A stretch of 64,000 nt of DNA from Auricularia sp. M13 (GCA_037042915.1 CM073199.1:3534001-3598000); one strand, 5' to 3'. Positions 46,463 to 56,808 are shown, numbered from the stretch's first letter. Program-made: numbers and translations. The notes: generated by a model not told the origin, from the letters alone.

Positions 46463-48087
46463 ATGTCACCCCGGACTACTCGCAGCGGCCGGAGCGCGAT
46501 CGTTCAGCAAGCTCCAGCGGAGGAGACAATCAAGAGGGCCTGCAAGCGTTGCTCCGCCGCACAAGGCACGAAGGTCAGAGCCCATGGAAGAGCCCGTTGC
46601 CCGGTACGACGCTCGCGGTACGCGCTGCCCACAAATGCTGAGCAATTTCTTAGCTCGCGGCCGATGAAGCCGCGAACCATCTCGAGCGGAAGCAGGAGTA
46701 CATGGAGGCTACGCGTGCTCAAAGAGACAAGCTCGTTGCCAGCCGTCGCACGAAGGTCGACAAGCAGGCTTCGGATTCCGACGCCGAGCACGAGGGCGAC
46801 ACAACGCTCGACGAGAGCGAGAACGATGGCGACGTGACCCGAAGCACCGCCGCTACCTCCCTCATGGATGACGAGCAAGAGCAAGACGTTGCTCCCGCCT
46901 ACGACGACGACAAGCACGAGCAAGAGCAAGACGTCGAGGACGAGCAAGAGCAAGAGCAAGACGTCGAGGACGAGCAAGAGCAAGAGCAAGACGTCGAGGA
47001 CGAGCAAGAGCAAGATGTCGCTCGCGCCTACGACGACGAGGGCTTGCAGGACGACGGCGCGAGCGTCAGCTACGCCGGCAGGAGGCTCGACGACGACAAC
47101 TTCTTCAATAGCGAGGATGGGCTGTATGCCGCGCCGCTGATGCATGAGCCGCAGAACTTCGACGATGCCGATGCCGTTGCCTCTCAAATCGACGAGTTCA
47201 CCGAGCAGGCCGCGCGCGAGTCTCAAATCGAGGACGCGGAGAACCATGGCGACGACAATCAGACCTCCGACGAGGACGAGGACGACAACCCGTACACCGA
47301 AGCCAAAATCAGGAAGATGGCTATTCACGAGCTCGGGTCGGCGCTCGCGTACATCTGGAACTCCAGCAAGGACCGCAAGTCCAAGATGAACGAGGCCGTG
47401 CAGCATATTGTACAGGTGCGGGAGGACGTCGACACGAGCTCGTGCACGATACCAAACCTGTGGAAAGGCACGAGTACGGCGGGGGACTTCATTACAAGTA
47501 AAGTCCTTGCGCATATACCGTGCTTCATTAATGTGCCGCTCGCAGGTATAAGTCACGGCTCGGACGCCACTCGCCAGAGTCGGGTCCTCACACAGTGGGC
47601 GAAGAACGCCACGAGCACCAACAGGTGGCACGACACCCTCCCCAACTTCGGCAGTGTTTGCCTGAAGGTGAGCCCTGTCCGTGCCGATGTGCTGTCCGCT
47701 GCTGACGCGCGCATCTCGCAGATGGAGAAGCTCGCCGACTGGTGCCCGTCGTGGGCGTTCATCGCCTTCCTGCCCAAGGACGGCAGCGGGCAAATGTACA
47801 CTTGGGTCTCTGAGTCGATCGCGGACGAGAAACCCGAGCTGGCGGAGGCCATGCGCAGCACGATGTTCGAGCAGCTGTACAACCTCCGCAAGCAGCGGGC
47901 TGCTGAGGACATGAAAGCCCGCGCCGATCTGACGGCGAGGGCTGAGGCCGCCGAGGCATGGATGATGGAACAGCAAGCAAAGTTCGACGCGATGGAGGAG
48001 CGGCTGGAGCAGGCGGAGCAGGCTCGCAAGGAGCTCGAGGAGGCCGCGCAGTACTGGCGGGAGAAGGCGCAGAAGCGTTCGAAGTAG
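46463..48087 (+). CDS. KDZ cargo gene D: acidic, coiled-coil protein
   Basis: Exons 46463-46603 and 46654-48087 give 524 residues. The basic N-terminus contains CKRC. An acidic region has three tandem DVEDEQEQEQ-type units (46919-47010), encoded by a direct DNA repeat. A conserved-looking middle (KIRKMAIHELGSALAYIWNSSKD, NLWKGTSTAGDFITSKVLAHIPCFINVP, WCPSWAFIAFLP) follows, then a C-terminal coiled coil rich in Ala/Glu/Gln (AEAAEAWMMEQQAKFDAMEERLEQAEQARKELEEAA). No named family; the middle block looks globular. It could be a structural or DNA-binding partner of the transposase, by position only. The frame is unbroken, unlike its neighbours. Confidence 0.65.
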
Positions 48088-48527
48088 CAGTATCGCAGTA
48101 CAGATACCTCGATACCCCCCCACATTCCTTTCTTTTTTCCTGGTCTCCTCGTCACACATCCGTCCGTCCGATTAATATCAGTCACTCGTTATCGCACTCG
48201 CCCACCGCTCCAGGAAATGCAAACAACAGATCATTTCATTGCACCACATAACAGGAAAAGTAGATCAGAGAGCCTGCTCCGCCGTGTCCCAGTGCTGCAT
48301 ATATGCATGTATGCTGATAAGCGAGCATATAGCGCGCGGTGGTACTTCGTCAACGCCGTTCCGTTCCTGGACGTCTGAACAACACAGAACATAAGAAAAT
48401 AGCACCTGATGCTCTTCAGGGAAGGGATCTTCCAATGCTCGAGCATATCTTCTGACTGTGGGCGCAACACTGATTTCGTCGGGGGGAATGGATGCGAGGA
48501 ACGGGAATGAGATGTCCAGGGACGCCA

Positions 48528-48557
48528 AGGAGGGTATATTGACGCATATACCCTCCT
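48528..48557. repeat. Hairpin with 12-base arms, centre TGACGC
   Basis: Perfect arms AGGAGGGTATAT and ATATACCCTCCT around TGACGC. Near copies at 48677-48706 (perfect) and 48846-48875 (one mismatch). Confidence 0.85.
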
Positions 48558-48566
48558 TTGACCGCC

Positions 48567-48590
48567 CACGCTCACTGATGCGTGAGCGTG
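48567..48590. repeat. Hairpin with 9-base arms, centre TGATGC
   Basis: Perfect arms CACGCTCAC and GTGAGCGTG. Copies at 48716-48739 (centre TGACGC) and 48885-48908 (centre TGGCGC). Confidence 0.85.
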
Positions 48591-48985
48591 TATGCGGGTG
48601 GCGTCCTTGTGCGAGCCGGCGATAGCGTCGGGGGGAATGCATGCGAGAAACGGGAAGAAGATATCCAGGGACACCAAGGAGGGTATATTGACGCATATAC
48701 CCTCCTCTGATCGCCCACGCTCACTGACGCGTGAGCGTGTATGCGGGTGGCGTCCTTGGGCGGCGGGCGACTGCGTCTGGGGGTCTTGGGGGAATGGCTG
48801 CGAGGAACGACAAGAAAATGTACAGGAGCACTCTGAGGGACGCCAAGGAGGATACATTGACGCATGTACCCTCCTCTGACCGCCCACGCTCACTGGCGCG
48901 TGAGCGTGTATGCGGGTGGCCGTGCAGGTACGCCTAAGCGAAGAACCTGTCCCCATCATCTCGCCTATGAGGAGAACGCCGAGAA

Positions 48986-49009
48986 GCCGCTCACTGACGC
49001 GTGAGCGGC
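48986..49009. repeat. Hairpin with 9-base arms, centre TGACGC
   Basis: Perfect arms GCCGCTCAC and GTGAGCGGC around TGACGC, alone between the tandem units and the smaller palindromes. Confidence 0.8.
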
Positions 49010-49236
49010 CTCGTCACAGGCCCGCAGTTAAGTGGGCCTGGCCGTGCTGTCGGACGGACACTGACCCGTGGCGTCGACAGCAGCGGGCGGGCGGTGAGTC
49101 TGGGTCGGAGTTCGAACGGACTTTGGTCTTTCATCCGCCCTCCCCCTCCTCTGCACACCCCCATCCCCGTCACCCACCCGCCTTCACCCGCCACCCCGCC
49201 TTCCCCCTTCCCTCCTCCCTCCCTCCGCTCTGCCGG

Positions 49237-49256
49237 TGGCAACGCGTCAGTTGCCA
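49237..49256. repeat. Hairpin with 7-base arms, centre GCGTCA
   Basis: Perfect arms TGGCAAC and GTTGCCA around GCGTCA, the opposite orientation of the hexamer to the 48.5-49.0 kb group. Confidence 0.8.
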
Positions 49257-49399
49257 TCCAGAGCTCAGGTCGTTGGTGAGCGTAGACACGCGTCAGTGCC
49301 TGCGCTCTCTTCGGCCGTCCCTCCTGCCTCACTAAATACATCGTATCACCCGCCAGTGCCAGGCATAATTTTCCTTCATACTTTACCTTTGCCCATTTC

Positions 49400-49795
49400 C
49401 CTCCGTGATAGTCAACGCGTCAGTTGTCTGCCCGGAGAAACGTCGAGCACGCGTCAGTGTTGTACGCCCCACAATCCTCAAATTAAATAATAAAATCTTG
49501 CCCGTTGCTCTCCGTAGTAGCCAGAATCGTTGACTAATAATTTCTCTGTGTCCAATACCCTCCGTGGTAGTCAACGCGTCAGTTGTCTGCCCGGAGAAAC
49601 GTCGAGCACGCGTCAGTGTTCGTACGCCCCACAATCCTCAAATTAAATAATAAAAATCTTGCCCGTTGCTCTCCGTAGCAGCCAGAATTGTTGACTAATA
49701 GTTTCTCTGTGTCCAATCCCCTCCGTGGTAGTCAACGCGTCAGTTGTCTGCCCGGAGAAACGTCGAGCACGCGTCAGTGTTCGTACGCCCCACCA
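49400..49795 (+). repeat. Three direct repeats with paired GCGTCA palindromes
   Basis: Each unit has CAAC/GTTG and CAC/GTG palindromes around GCGTCA, separated by TGTCTGCCCGGAGAAACGTC. Units start near 49405, 49565 and 49730, the last ending just before the transposase ATG. Confidence 0.75.
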
Positions 49796-49814
49796 TATTC
49801 AAATCCAGATTCTC

Positions 49815-52723
49815 ATGGCGCGCGATATCTTCGTCGAGCCCACCTACGTGCGGCGGCGAGGAAAGAATAAGACCTCGCAGCCCACGAGCTCGTCAAGTGC
49901 TGCTCGCAAACGCCATTCCACGAAGGCGTCAGCGGCGGGCAAGCGCGCAGCACCTGCTCTCGACGTCGACCGTCCCGTGAAGCGGCGCAGGATCTTGGCG
50001 TCTCAGCGCGCTCCAGAGAGCGTCTATGCAGCCTACCGGGAAGCGGTCGACTCGCGTTGACTCGCCTTCTTCCATATCGATCCCTCAACCTGGGTCGCCG
50101 AGATATGCGACCTCGACACGTTGGCTGCGCAAGGCAGTTGCGTCAACGGCTGGGCTGTCCTGCGCAGCGAAGTCGACGAAGCAGAAGCCGTGTCATATAA
50201 CTGCACCTGCCCCGACTACCTTCGCAACTCGGACATCGACCAACGATACTGTCTTCACACTATGCTGCTTTCGTCGGACCATCGGCCGCCGTTCAAGTTG
50301 TTCACCGAGAAAGGTACGTTGACTATCTGTAGTGTCGTCGAGCCTCGCACTGACTGCTGTAGACGATCCCTCCGCCGTCTTGTTCGAACATATTCCAGCT
50401 ACACCCCAAGCACCTGCCCTGTCGTTCTTCGTCTCCTTCGTCCCAGGGCACAGCAGACAAATCGTCCAACATTGCGGGCGATCCTCGAACCAGGGTCACT
50501 GGACTTGCGGCAAGCATCGCGACAACAACTGCGTGCACATCAAAGCCGCTCGTGCCCGCGACGCGTTGAAGTTACTGCTCGAGGAGGCGGAAGTGGATGA
50601 ACACGAGGGTGACGATCTAGCTGAGAGAGCGCGACTACGAGGTGAGCTCGCGCGTTTGCTGCTTGGCCGGCCGAATGCTAATGGCCCTGCAGCCGAAGCC
50701 AAGAGTCTGAGGGATTACGATGATGAGCGGAGCGTATCCCGCCTCAACGTCGGCCCACCGGCGTGGGCGCGCATTGCCTCAGATTCTGACGAGGATGCAC
50801 CCACGTTCGCTCTCGTTGATCCTATCCCGGACTACTTCTGCCTCGGCAAAGATCCTCGTTGCCGCTGTGGGAGTGGTCCGAAGGAATCGGCGCCAGTCAA
50901 GGTCATCGACTGCATCGTATTCGGACTCTCGTCCGCGTGCGCTGCCCAAATCGAAGTCCAAGTCTGCAGCACCTGCGAGCCCCAAAGCCATCAGAATGCC
51001 GGGCCAGACCTGCGCGAGTTCGGTATCTTCAACTTCAATAATTCCCGCCTGTACACGCACGAGCTTCTCGACAAGTACACTAGCCTCATGACGCTCGCCG
51101 AGGTTCCCTTCCACGCTTTCCATATATCCGTTTGTCGAGATTATACCAAGTCGTCAATTCCCTTCGTCTGCGAGCGGACGTTCCGAACAGCATATTTCTC
51201 GTTCTCCAGACTCCAGAAGCTGGACGTTAGCTTCGTCTGCGACATCTGCGGTGAAGAACCCGAGGTCGTCGTGTGTGATGGCGTGACTGCTGGCTTCAGA
51301 GCCGACTTGGTGACGGAGTCTCTGCGACCTCCTACGACCATCGATCCGGACGCGCCATCGATACTCAGCGTGAAACCGATGCCGGGGGAGACGTCGTTGG
51401 TGAACGGCGATGTCAGAAAGCGCGCCCAACAGGCAGTTCGATGGCGCCTGAAGTTGCGGCAGGGAAAGACGCCTCTCGCTCCGGGCGACGATTCGGAGGA
51501 GTCCCTTGACGAAGATGTCGATGCTGAGGGAGCGGAGCGCGTGGCGAATAAACGACGCAACAAGAGAGATGCGGAAGATAAGGCCATGAGAAAGAAGTTG
51601 CCTGGGATTGTGGACGAACTCGCGAAGCAGAGCCGTGAATTAGCACAGATGTTCGGCATATATGTAGTGACCGATTTGAAGAGCCTCGACAGCACCGTCT
51701 TAAAGAATTACTTGCATCTATTGGAGCAGGTGTGTTCGTTTCGTTTCCATGGGTAATGTTGTCTCTAACATCGTATCTAGCTGCTGGCATATGAGTCGGT
51801 GCTACAGTTCGCAAACAAAGCGGCGTGGCCCTTTCTCGACATGCTCAAGGACGGCGACGCGGAGGGCATCCTGCCGCTACTCTCACTCGTTCCCGCGCTC
51901 GCCGTCGTCGCTCGGTATGAAGTGAAGACGACGAAACAAATCAGCTCTACACTTCGAAGCGTCGCGGGATTCGTTCTTGACCGTTCGCAAACGGTCTTCG
52001 CGTCGCTTTCGCACCACGACCCGGATGAACACCGGATCGAAGAGCATGAGGATTGGCGGGAGGTTCGTTTTTTATAATGATCCCGGACAGTGACAAAGTT
52101 AACACGCATTTCAGACTGGCACCTTCTACGGACGGCCCCGGATTCGAAACAGATTGGTGTACCCCAACATTCCCGGAGACGGCGCAACCGATCGCGCGAC
52201 GGTCACAGCGTCGGGCGGGAAGATGGCGTGCTCCAAGTTTTATCAGACCTATGGCAAGAAAGGCTTAACGGGCGGCTTGATGGCCATCTGGTGCCCGCAC
52301 AGCGTCTGCTACGGGTTTCACTGCATCCCGAAAGGCGAGGGGCGGAACGACGTCTTTTCCGCGCTGTACACTCACTGGGTTCGGCCACCCAAAGTCGTCG
52401 TGTACGACTTCGCCTGCGCGCTTTCCCCGTACTGCATGATTCGGGAACCCATCTACTTCGGCGACACCCTGTTCGTGATCGACGGCTTCCATGAGCATGA
52501 CCACTCGCGCTGCTCGCCCGCCTGTTTTCTCAGCGCGTACACAGAGTGGTGTGAAAAGTATCGCAACATCAACTCGAGCGCCGGCGAATGTGGGAACTCC
52601 AGTCTGCTCAAGATCCGCAAGTCGCTCAGTTACATGGGTCAACGGCACGGCATCGTTCTCGTTTACACATTCCTTGCCATTTGGAACCGCATGCGGCAGA
52701 AATCGAGAGAGGCAGCTGCTTAG
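49815..52723 (+). pseudogene. KDZ transposase
   Basis: Exons 49815-50313, 50363-51729, 51781-52062 and 52115-52723 total 2,757 nt (919 codons). A basic N-terminus (KRRR) leads to a SWIM-like zinc site (YNCTCPDYL ... YCLHTM), Cys-rich clusters (CRCGSG; CDICG), a basic hinge (NKRRNKRDAEDKAMRKK), then the RNase H-type transposase core: LMAIWCPHSVCYGFHCIPKG, VVYDFACALSPYCMIREP, FVIDGFHEHDHSRC, INSSAGECGNSSL. The acidic residues in YDFAC, IDGFH and AGEC are the likely catalytic set. This set of blocks is that of Kyakuja/Dileera/Zisupton transposases. One in-frame TGA at 50058-50060 (CGA expected) lies in exon 1 ahead of the SWIM-like site, with coding character on both sides. The gene is therefore probably dead unless translation restarts. 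Confidence 0.8.
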
Positions 52724-53488
52724 CTTAATCACATGGCTTGAGACCCTGTCGATCGGGCGATCCTGGATAATCCTGGATAATCCCGAGTGCCTGAACTACC
52801 GTCTGCATTGCTGGTGCGTCGTTTTATTGTGTCTGTCTGCTCAACATCTAACGAAACTTCACGGTCGTAGTAAACATTTTAATATACCGTGCATTACATT
52901 ACAAGCAGTTATTGGAAGCCGAGTTCCCGTTGTCTCAAGGGGAGTTGCACGATGATTCATGCGGACAGAGCGTTCGAGCGCCGCAACATGCACCACGCCC
53001 GCCTTCAATTACGACACTCGAACGCGCGATTCTGCTCCGTCTGCTCTACGCGCCGCGGCAGGGCAGCCGCTCGACGCGCATTAATCAGCATGCACACAGT
53101 GCGTCGAGCGCCGCAACATGACCCTGTATACGGCGTAAAGCTCGACGCCCGCCCCGCTCCACCTGCTCGACGTTCCGTCTGCTCGATGTGCCGCTGCTGC
53201 CGTGCATTAATCCGCAGGAGAGGCGCATTGCCCAGGCGCACGACGCGCCGAGTGCTGCAGCACGCAACGCGTGAGCCCGCGGACAGCGCGCCGCATCGAC
53301 GCGTCTCTGCAGTCGCTCGACGCGCATCTGCAGCGGGTCGATGCGGCGCAGCGCTCGGCAGTGAACCAACGAGCGACCGCCCTCGACATCGTTCCCGGGA
53401 ATGGACGGGCTCGGCGTCGCAGATACGGCCTTCGCGTGACGGCTTGCGCCGGGGCGCGAAAGCCGTATCTCCGCCCATCCTCGACGCC
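52724..53488. other. Spacer with scrambled coding-like sequence
   Basis: GC-rich and open in several frames. An imperfect repeat around GTCGAGCGCCGCAACATG occurs near 52973 and 53101. 53270-53410 encodes RRIDASLQSLDAHLQRVDAAQ-like text similar to the next gene, so that gene may start further upstream. An inverted repeat of about 16-17 base arms lies at 53418-53468. Confidence 0.4.
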
Positions 53489-56250
53489 ATGCCGGCTCCG
53501 CCTCCTCGTGACGTCGAGCCTTTCCTTGGGCTCGACGTTTTCTCGTACTCCTTGCGCCAGGACGCGGCGACCGCTCGTCCTGCGCCTGCCACCGCTTTCC
53601 CGCCAGCCCGACCAGCAGCGCTCGATGCTGAGTTGGAGCGGTTCGACGCGAGAATGCACAGGCCCGTCCTGCTGCACCAGCGCGCCGGTGAGCAGCTTCA
53701 CGCGGGCGGCAGGACGCTCGACGAACTCATTTGTGCGTCCGACGTCAACTCGGCGCCGAGTGCTGTGCCCAGGGCCGTGTACAACGCCACGGCGACGATG
53801 TCCGCCGTCGCGTCCGCCGTCCCGCTCGCGCCGCCGTCAATGTCGACGGTGCCATTTCTGCCGCCGCCTCCGTTTGGGCAGGACATGCTACCGCCGGCCT
53901 TATCGCCCATACCAGGCGGCCCACCGCCCCTGCCGTTGTTCATGGCGACGTCGGCGACAACGGACTTGCCGCGAGATGTGTCGCTCGACGCGCGTCTCGA
54001 GCGAGTCGACGCACATCCCCAGCCCGTCTACTCGCCAGCCCAGAGCGACGTCGAGCAATTCCGCGTGGACGGCGGAATGCGCGACGCGCAACACGCTCGG
54101 GTTGACGCGCTGCATCACGCTCGGGTTGACGCGCTGCATCAGCCTGAGCTCGAGAGGGTGGCCGCGCAGCGCCGGCCCGTCTACTGGCCGCACCACCGCC
54201 AATCCGCGATGGATAACGCCGCGCCCACGTCGTACACCATGCCGCCGACCGCGGCCGACGTACGCCTCGAGCTCGAGCTCCTATCCTCAGAGTACGGTGA
54301 GTGATGAGTTTTTATTTTTTGGAGAACATGTCGTCTTACCTGGGTCAGAACGGCAGCGCGGCGCGCATCTCGATAGCCACGTCCACCCGGTCGACGTCGC
54401 GTCATCCGCCTTGCGCGCGTCAGCGCAAGGCGAGACGCTCTCCCGCCGCTCTCCCGCCTTCGACGTCGAGTCCGTTGCCGGGCTCGACGTCGCGTCATCC
54501 GCCTTGCGCGCGTCAGCGCAAGGCGCGACGCTCTCCCTCCGCTCGCCCGCCCCGTCATCCGCCTTGCGCGCGTCAGCGCAAGGCGAGACGCTCTCCCGCC
54601 GCTCTCCCGCCTTCGACGTCGAGTCCGTTGCCGGGCTCGACGTCGCGTCATCCGCCTTGCGCGCGTCAGCGCAGGGCGCGACGCTCTCCCTCCGCTCGCC
54701 CGCCCCGTCATCCGCCTTGCGCGCGTCAGCGCAAGGCGTGACGCCTGCCCGTCACACGCCCGCCCTCGACGTCGAGTCCGTTCTCGGGCTCGACGTCGCG
54801 TCATACGCCTTGCGCGCGTCAGCGCAGGGCGCGACGCTCTCCCTCCGCTCGCCCGCCCCGTCATCCACCTTGCGCGCGTCAGCGCAAGGCGTGACGCCCG
54901 CCCTCGACGTCGAGTCCGTTCTCGGGCTCGACGTCGTGCCGGCCTTGTTTTCGATTGATGCTGCAAGCATGCAGCTCGCCGCGCCGCCCTACGTTACCCC
55001 CCAGGTGTGTTTTCTAGCTCTTAATGTCGGAAATGATTACTCATATATTGTCTCCCAAGCTCAGCGCCGACGTCGAGACCGGGGCCGTGCGCGGGCCCGA
55101 GTCCGGGATGCCGCGCAGTCGCGCAATGGCGTCCTTCGGTGCATCCAGCGCCGCACCCTCCGCTCTTTGGGCTCGCGAGATGCTCGAGCGGCTCGACGCG
55201 CCGCACCAGCCCGCCTACACGCCGCACCAGCCCGGCATCGAGCAGCCCGCCGCGACCCTCTCCCATGTCGCAGTATCGGGCCGGCGCGTTGTCCATGAGT
55301 CAGAGCACGGCGCTTTCGATGGCGCGCAACGCTCGTCGTTCAACCGGGCGGGTACGCTACCCATTCTGCCCGCCATCTTCTCCAGTGGCGCGGCAAACGA
55401 CGCGCAGCGTCTGTCAATCACGCGCGCCAGCTCGCACATCGCGTCCATGGCGTCGCGGGCGGCGGGCGCATCGGACGGGTCATTGCTCGGCATGGTGCAG
55501 AGCACGACGTTCTCGTCCTCCGACGCGTGGCCGCCGAGCACAGCTCCCCACTTCACCGATTCAGACAGCGGGACGCTCGCTGCGCTCGACATGCCGGCCA
55601 CGAGTCCACTCTCGTCCGCCGACTGCCCGCCGTTCCCAGCGCCTTACCCCGAGTCCTTTACTGGATCTAGCGCAGGCGACGCGACCTCCGCAATTCAATG
55701 GTTGGCCGACTTCGACCGCGCCGCCCGTTGGTCGGCGGACTTGGACCGCGCCTTGCTTACCCGCGCATACGGGCCCGACTTGCCTGCCTTCAACTCACCG
55801 CTCGCCCAGCCTGTACCCATCGTTGAAGGCGCGCCATTCGTGGCATTCGAGACCGTGCCATCCGCCCTTGGCACGCCACGTCCATTCGACGCCCCGTTGT
55901 CTGCCGTTCGACAGCCGGCGCAAGACGCGCGTCGCAGCACCGCGGTCTCCTCTTTCGACGCTGCCGCTCGTGACGGCACCGACACGCGCGTCGCTGGATT
56001 CAGACAGACCGACGACGCCACGCGTTCGACTCGGCCGATTCGCACTCCCCGATATCGGATTGCACGTCAATATCCCGCGGAATATCGATCTCTCAAGACC
56101 AGCGTCTATGCGCAATCTGGTGGACCGAACTTGGCTCAAATCTTGCAGACGCCGCACTCTCGACTATCTGATCGCATTGCGCTGGTTCGCAACATCGAGC
56201 GCAAGCTGAGAGCTCACAAAGTCGGGAGCTGGGATGTCTTGGAGTCCTAG
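53489..56250 (+). CDS. KDZ cargo gene E: disordered protein with hairpin-coded repeats
   Basis: Exons 53489-54296, 54349-55004 and 55060-56250 give 884 residues from the ATG at 53489; the true start may lie upstream. Most of the protein is low complexity (Pro, Ala, Ser, Asp, Arg). Exon 2 encodes seven S-x-LRASAQG repeats, each specified by a 26-base DNA hairpin, alternating with LDVASSALR... and FDVESVAGLDV units. Exon 3 is also largely disordered, but the last 70 residues (RIARQYPAEYRSLKTSVYAQ..., RLSDRIALVRNIERKLRAHKVGSWDVLES) look folded. No known family. It is the last gene before the right end of the element. Confidence 0.55.
54407..54891. repeat. Seven coding hairpins with GCGTCA centres
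   Basis: Arms CGCCTTGCGC and GCGCAAGGCG (10 bases) around GCGTCA at 54407-54432, 54500-54525, 54560-54585, 54653-54678, 54713-54738, 54806-54831 and 54866-54891. Three copies have one arm mismatch. They lie in exon 2 of cargo gene E. Confidence 0.88.
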
Positions 56251-56264
56251 GTATTTAATTGTTT

Positions 56265-56515
56265 CCTGTGAGCCTGGGAGTTTGTGAGCCTGGGAGTTTG
56301 GGAGTTTGGGAGCTAGGGAGTACTGGGAGTTGGGAGTACTGGGAGTTGGGAGTACTGACTTAGTTAGATTTAGTGGGAGTTTTGGGAGGTGGGAGTTGAG
56401 GGAGTACTGACTTAGATAGATTTAGAGGGCAAAATGAGTCAATTGGACTCTGGGAGTTGTGGGAGTTGGGAGTGGGAATATGTACATAGGAGTAGGAGTA
56501 GAGAAATTCAGGAGT
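56265..56515 (+). repeat. Right subterminal GGGAG repeats
   Basis: More than a dozen GGGAGT units, many as TGGGAGTTGGGAGTACTGGG-like strings, mirroring the CTCCC units at the left end. Confidence 0.8.
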
Positions 56516-56528
56516 ATTCCTGAGGAAA

Positions 56529-56569
56529 CTGGGAGCAGCAAACCAAAAAAGAACTCAAGGCCATAACCC
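56529..56569 (-). repeat. Right terminal inverted repeat of the KDZ element
   Basis: Inverted match of 37537-37577, followed by CTACAATG at 56570-56577. Confidence 0.7.
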
Positions 56570-56808
56570 CTACAATGTGTGGTGAGCATAATGTCATGCA
56601 CGTCGTTCAGGACACCGTTGTAATTTCGTTGTCGTCGTGAAGGTCGTCCATTGGAATGACATCCGGCTCGTGCTCAGGCCGGCGGCAAAGCGACAGAGAG
56701 CAGAACAGGGCTAGAGCAGAAAGTGTCGGTTAAATTTGCGTTTCGGCGGTTCAGGTATGTCTCAGAACCATGTGCTCGAGAACTGTGTTCTGAGGACCGC
56801 TAATGTGA

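Larger units (their letters stand above)
48088..49814. promoter_or_regulatory. Hairpin-rich region upstream of the KDZ transposase
   Basis: 1.7 kb without a gene. 48520-48910 holds three imperfect tandem units of about 150-165 bases, each with two hairpins. A seventh hairpin lies at 48986-49009. 49237-49790 holds about eight smaller palindromes with GCGTCA centres, spread over imperfect direct repeats of about 165 bases (49400-49790). Confidence 0.65.
37537..56569. mobile_element. 19.0 kb KDZ-superfamily DNA transposon with cargo genes
   Basis: Boundaries rest on three signals. The 8-base CTACAATG duplication flanks it. The outer 41 bases at each end align without gaps as inverted repeats, with a perfect inner core TTTTGGTTTGCT then CTCCCAG. 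Dense CTCCC repeats (left, 37560-37730) and GGGAG repeats (right, 56270-56500) are mirror images. Inside lie a KDZ transposase (49815-52723) and five further genes, including a probable TET/JBP-type dioxygenase. KDZ elements linked to TET/JBP genes are known from mushroom genomes. At least three of the genes carry in-frame TGA codons or a frameshift, so this copy is probably no longer autonomous. Confidence 0.8.

Noticed and set aside
46504-48159. 551-residue minus-strand frame, Leu/Val-rich
   Set aside because: Antisense shadow of cargo gene D; its LLLLV runs are the complement of the GAG/CAG-rich acidic repeat.
48520-49790. CRISPR-like array of spaced palindromes
   Set aside because: Spacers are not unique, repeats differ in arm sequence, and this is a eukaryotic genome.
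54181-54966. 261-residue minus-strand Arg-rich repeat protein
   Set aside because: Antisense of the hairpin-containing exon; the repeat is a by-product of the palindromes.
53271-55298. 675-residue plus-strand frame overlapping cargo gene E
   Set aside because: Its middle third is the shadow of gene E exon 1 and the rest follows exon 2; the spliced model fits intron borders and frame. The 5' part may nevertheless be a real upstream exon.
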